From Candidatus Thioglobus sp. (GTDB lineage: Bacteria; Pseudomonadota; Gammaproteobacteria; PS1; Thioglobaceae): 5,727 bases of DNA. The stretch is taken from contig QOAH01000076.1 of assembly GCA_003978185.1 (NCBI GenBank), forward strand, positions 1 through 5,727. Reading direction: 5' to 3'. Of this stretch, positions 5,636-5,727 are shown piece after piece. The first letter of the stretch is position 1. Each line of letters starts with the position of its first letter. Below the pieces are notes generated by a model. It searched no databases. It worked only from the letters and a program-made list of their open reading frames with translations, and was not told the DNA's origin. The translations under genes were made by a program, and so were the position numbers.

Positions 5636-5727
5636 GTGTTTACTAGAAGGAAATTTATCCAATCAATTTTGGCTTTTGCGATATTGCCTAAACAATTACT
5701 TCAAGCAAAAGGTTTTTTATCTCCTAA
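5636..5727 (+). CDS. Start of a Tat-exported protein, cut by the window end
   Basis: Thirty codons are visible from the GTG start and the frame is still open at the window edge. The residues MFTRRKFIQSILAFAILPKQ form a twin-arginine signal: TRRKFIQ matches the S/T-R-R-x-F-L/I-K/Q consensus, followed by a moderately hydrophobic stretch. Tat substrates are usually folded in the cytoplasm, often around a metal or organic cofactor, before export. The gene follows the cytochrome by 18 bp and is surely on the same message. No mature-domain sequence is visible, so the product cannot be named; periplasmic oxidoreductases such as multicopper oxidases or molybdoenzymes are among the possibilities. The alternative frame from ATG 5631 is also open to the window end but encodes nothing signal-like. 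Confidence 0.8.
   Translation, partial: MFTRRKFIQSILAFAILPKQLLQAKGFLSP

Overview
This is a compact, AT-rich window (roughly 40% GC by eye) from what looks like a gammaproteobacterium. HemW, RpiA and RdgB read like close relatives of the E. coli proteins. The tusA-dsrE2 pair and an exported c-type cytochrome suggest a respiring bacterium with cytoplasmic sulfur-trafficking proteins, as in sulfur oxidisers. A low-GC sulfur oxidiser of the SUP05/Thioglobus or mussel-symbiont kind would fit, but that placement is inference and no marker gene here proves it.

Layout: (1) 1-526, plus strand, the C-terminal part of a HAD-IB (SerB-like) phosphatase whose start lies off the window. (2) 539-565, a hairpin terminator placed to serve both converging transcripts. 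(3) 1357-587, minus strand, the two-gene unit tusA-dsrE2, with a good sigma70-type promoter at 1422-1450 and a 14-bp palindrome just downstream of its -10. (4) 1464-2807, plus strand, an exported M48 metalloprotease with a C-terminal TPR region (BepA-like), reading divergently from tusA. (5) 3478-2816, minus strand, rpiA, which converges on the protease gene with only 8 bp between stop codons. (6) 3523 to the window end, plus strand, a tight run rdgB-hemW-cytochrome c lipoprotein-Tat substrate. rdgB/hemW overlap by 7 bp and hemW/cytochrome by 4 bp, and the last gene is cut by the window end.

How the parts relate: TusA and DsrE2 belong to protein families that carry sulfane sulfur on cysteines in the cytoplasm. 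The protease probably works in the periplasm on outer-membrane protein quality control. RpiA (pentose phosphate/Calvin cycle) and RdgB (nucleotide-pool cleaning) are housekeeping. The hemW-cytochrome c-Tat group joins a heme chaperone, an exported heme protein and an exported, possibly cofactor-bearing protein, so it may be a small respiratory module. Intergenic regions are all short, none over 300 bp. I saw no tRNA, rRNA, CRISPR, insertion sequence or integrase. Nothing here is clearly a new system. The most interesting parts are the overlapping divergent promoters at 1398-1457 and the unidentified Tat substrate beside the cytochrome.
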